A DNA stretch of 64,000 bases from Segetibacter aerophilus. GTDB taxonomy: Bacteria > Bacteroidota > Bacteroidia > Chitinophagales > Chitinophagaceae. Both the position numbers and the translations under genes were made by a program. Where the stretch lies: NCBI RefSeq assembly GCF_007991655.1, contig NZ_BJYT01000019.1:22605-86604 (forward strand), written 5' to 3'. The notes beneath the pieces are model-generated. The model worked only from the letters and a program-made list of their open reading frames with translations, was not told the origin of the DNA and did no database searches. Below are positions 63,004-64,000 of this stretch, piece after piece. The first letter of the stretch is position 1. Each line of letters begins with the position of its first letter.

Positions 63004-63717
63004 ATGAAAAATGTAATGCAAAAGATACTTTCTTTTATAACCTTTGATTTCGCTTTTGACAGAAATTGTCTTACTCAACAATTTAATGCAACTCAGGCTT
63101 TATACCAAAGCAACATTCCATTTTGGAGTACAAATTCGACAAGGCAAAAAGTAATAGGCAGGTATTGGTTTGAACTTGTACTTACTCACTTTAGTTTTCT
63201 TTTTGGGCTTCCTGCTTTGCTGTTTCTTATGACCTCAGCTCATTTTGAGAGCGCTCAGATAACAATAATTTTTTTAGCAGCATTGATTACATTCTCAACA
63301 TTAATGCTGTTTGTTTATTGGCCAGGCTTCTATAATTCTTTTCTTCCTCAACTTGAAACAATCAAGGAAATTCATGAACGCAAGCAGTTTGACCAATTAG
63401 AAAAATGTAAAAGAGCACAGTTTTCAAATCCAGCGCTTGTTCTTATTTATTATGTGTTTGATAAATTAGGTGGTAATAATTCGCTTCAATGTAATGATCG
63501 TTACGCTGAGTTACTTACGAAGTTGTTTGGGGTTGACCAGGGAAGCATTAAAAAGAATTTAGAGTTGTTCCTTGGGAAGAGAAAGAATTTATCGGAAAGA
63601 AAGTACACTGAAATTAGTAACAGGTTTCAGGAAGCCAGAAGCTTTTTTGAAGAGCTACAGTTTAAAGAAGCCCAACAGATCCTGGATCAACTTGAGCAAA
63701 AGTTTAAAGTTAGCTAA
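63004..63717 (+). CDS. Hypothetical membrane protein on integrated element
   Basis: 237 residues (GTG 63001 is an alternative start) after an AAAGGAAAAG site; a TATCTTTA box lies at 62981. Two helices are clear (LTHFSFLFGLPALLFLMTSA and IIFLAALITFSTLMLFVYWP), followed by a long, charged, probably helical cytoplasmic tail (about 120-237, with KKNLELFLGKRKNL). I do not recognise the family. It follows the DUF1016 gene by 86 bases, probably as cargo of the element. Confidence 0.7.
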   Translation: MKNVMQKILSFITFDFAFDRNCLTQQFNATQALYQSNIPFWSTNSTRQKVIGRYWFELVLTHFSFLFGLPALLFLMTSAHFESAQITIIFLAALITFSTLMLFVYWPGFYNSFLPQLETIKEIHERKQFDQLEKCKRAQFSNPALVLIYYVFDKLGGNNSLQCNDRYAELLTKLFGVDQGSIKKNLELFLGKRKNLSERKYTEISNRFQEARSFFEELQFKEAQQILDQLEQKFKVS

Positions 63718-64000
63718 ACTCGCTTCACCCTTTATTTATTGGATCTTTTTCTACAAAAGCAATCCTAAAAATCTGAGATTGCTCCTATTCGCTATCACGT
63801 ATTTCCTCACAAGAGCTAGAACAGTTTCAAAGTTTATAAGTTATAAGGGCTTATGAATAATCCCGCCTTTTTGCTCCATTTCTTTTATAAAAAACAATGC
63901 AAATCCTCTCTTTTATTCTCTAACTAAATATTACAAGCTCACCATTTTATTTTTTCCAGGATATAAGTATACTTAACTTCTTTTCGCTTGCCTGCCGAGC
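63718..64000. other. End of window, no supported gene
   Basis: 283 AT-rich bases. Two short minus-strand frames enter from the right edge (one ending in a YILEKIKW-like tail, one in SILISWKK), so a gene may begin beyond the window, but neither can be confirmed. Confidence 0.4.

Noticed and set aside
1..64000. CRISPR array, rRNA, complete insertion sequence, riboswitch
   Set aside because: No regularly spaced direct repeats of 25-40 bases, no rRNA-like sequence, no transposase gene and no conserved riboswitch core (for example before ribH, thrC or glmS) were found by eye.

Overview
The window reads as a chromosomal segment of a Bacteroidota bacterium, most likely of the Chitinophagaceae type. 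The evidence is the GroEL tail rich in Gly and Met, families typical of that phylum (DUF4954, DUF3078, a GH10 xylanase with an inserted carbohydrate module, PdhA, a Bacteroidota-type integrase), weak Shine-Dalgarno sequences, and recurrent TAnnTTTG or TAnnTTCG boxes upstream of genes. Genes sit on both strands in short operons or alone. Most are housekeeping genes, and there is no CRISPR array, rRNA or complete insertion sequence.

Layout. 0-10.6 kb: end of groEL, a GH10 xylanase lipoprotein, a dienelactone-hydrolase-like enzyme, a DoxX-like protein, a beta-propeller protein, an SDR, Tex, an overlapping DUF4160/DUF2442 pair and Aat. 10.8-16.1 kb: SNF2 helicase, TauE/SafE permease, RecF. 16.2-23.5 kb: PdhA, a TPR protein, RibH, a LutA-like protein, EVE protein, Sir2, an orphan ABC ATPase, FKBP isomerase, a DinB/BstA-like protein and a NUDIX enzyme. 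23.7-36.3 kb: a large FAD/Fe-S oxidoreductase, DUF421, DUF4954, GlmS, a GNAT enzyme, a threonine-synthase-like enzyme, LysR, Lpd. 36.5-48.5 kb: DUF3078, a CCG-domain protein, a histidine kinase, DUF4197, an L,D-transpeptidase-like protein, a two-CBM20 MalQ with a Lys/Ala-rich tail, and a CocE-like hydrolase. 48.7-60.1 kb: Pyk, PfkA, arginase, a J-domain protein, PrmA, PlsY, an M48 protease, a DUF3052-OmdA fusion and P5C dehydrogenase. 60.2-64 kb: tRNA-Cys followed at once by a tyrosine integrase, a DUF1016 nuclease and a membrane protein. This last part is probably the left end of an integrated element that continues past the window.

Together the genes cover glycolysis (PfkA, Pyk), pyruvate oxidation (PdhA, Lpd), lactate or glycolate oxidation (FAD/Fe-S and CCG proteins), arginine and proline breakdown (arginase, PruA), envelope precursors (GlmS, PlsY), glycan use (xylanase, MalQ) and protein or RNA upkeep.

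The most unusual signal lies between the genes. Fifteen copies of a roughly 20-bp sequence, consensus GTACAAGTGAGTGACACAAC or GTACAAGTGTGCGACGCAAC, are scattered through intergenic DNA in both orientations. The two versions differ at paired positions of an inner palindrome (GTGACAC versus GCGACGC). A second signal is period-7 tandem arrays at three loci, one inside a coding sequence. All functional statements come from reading the sequence; no database search was run.
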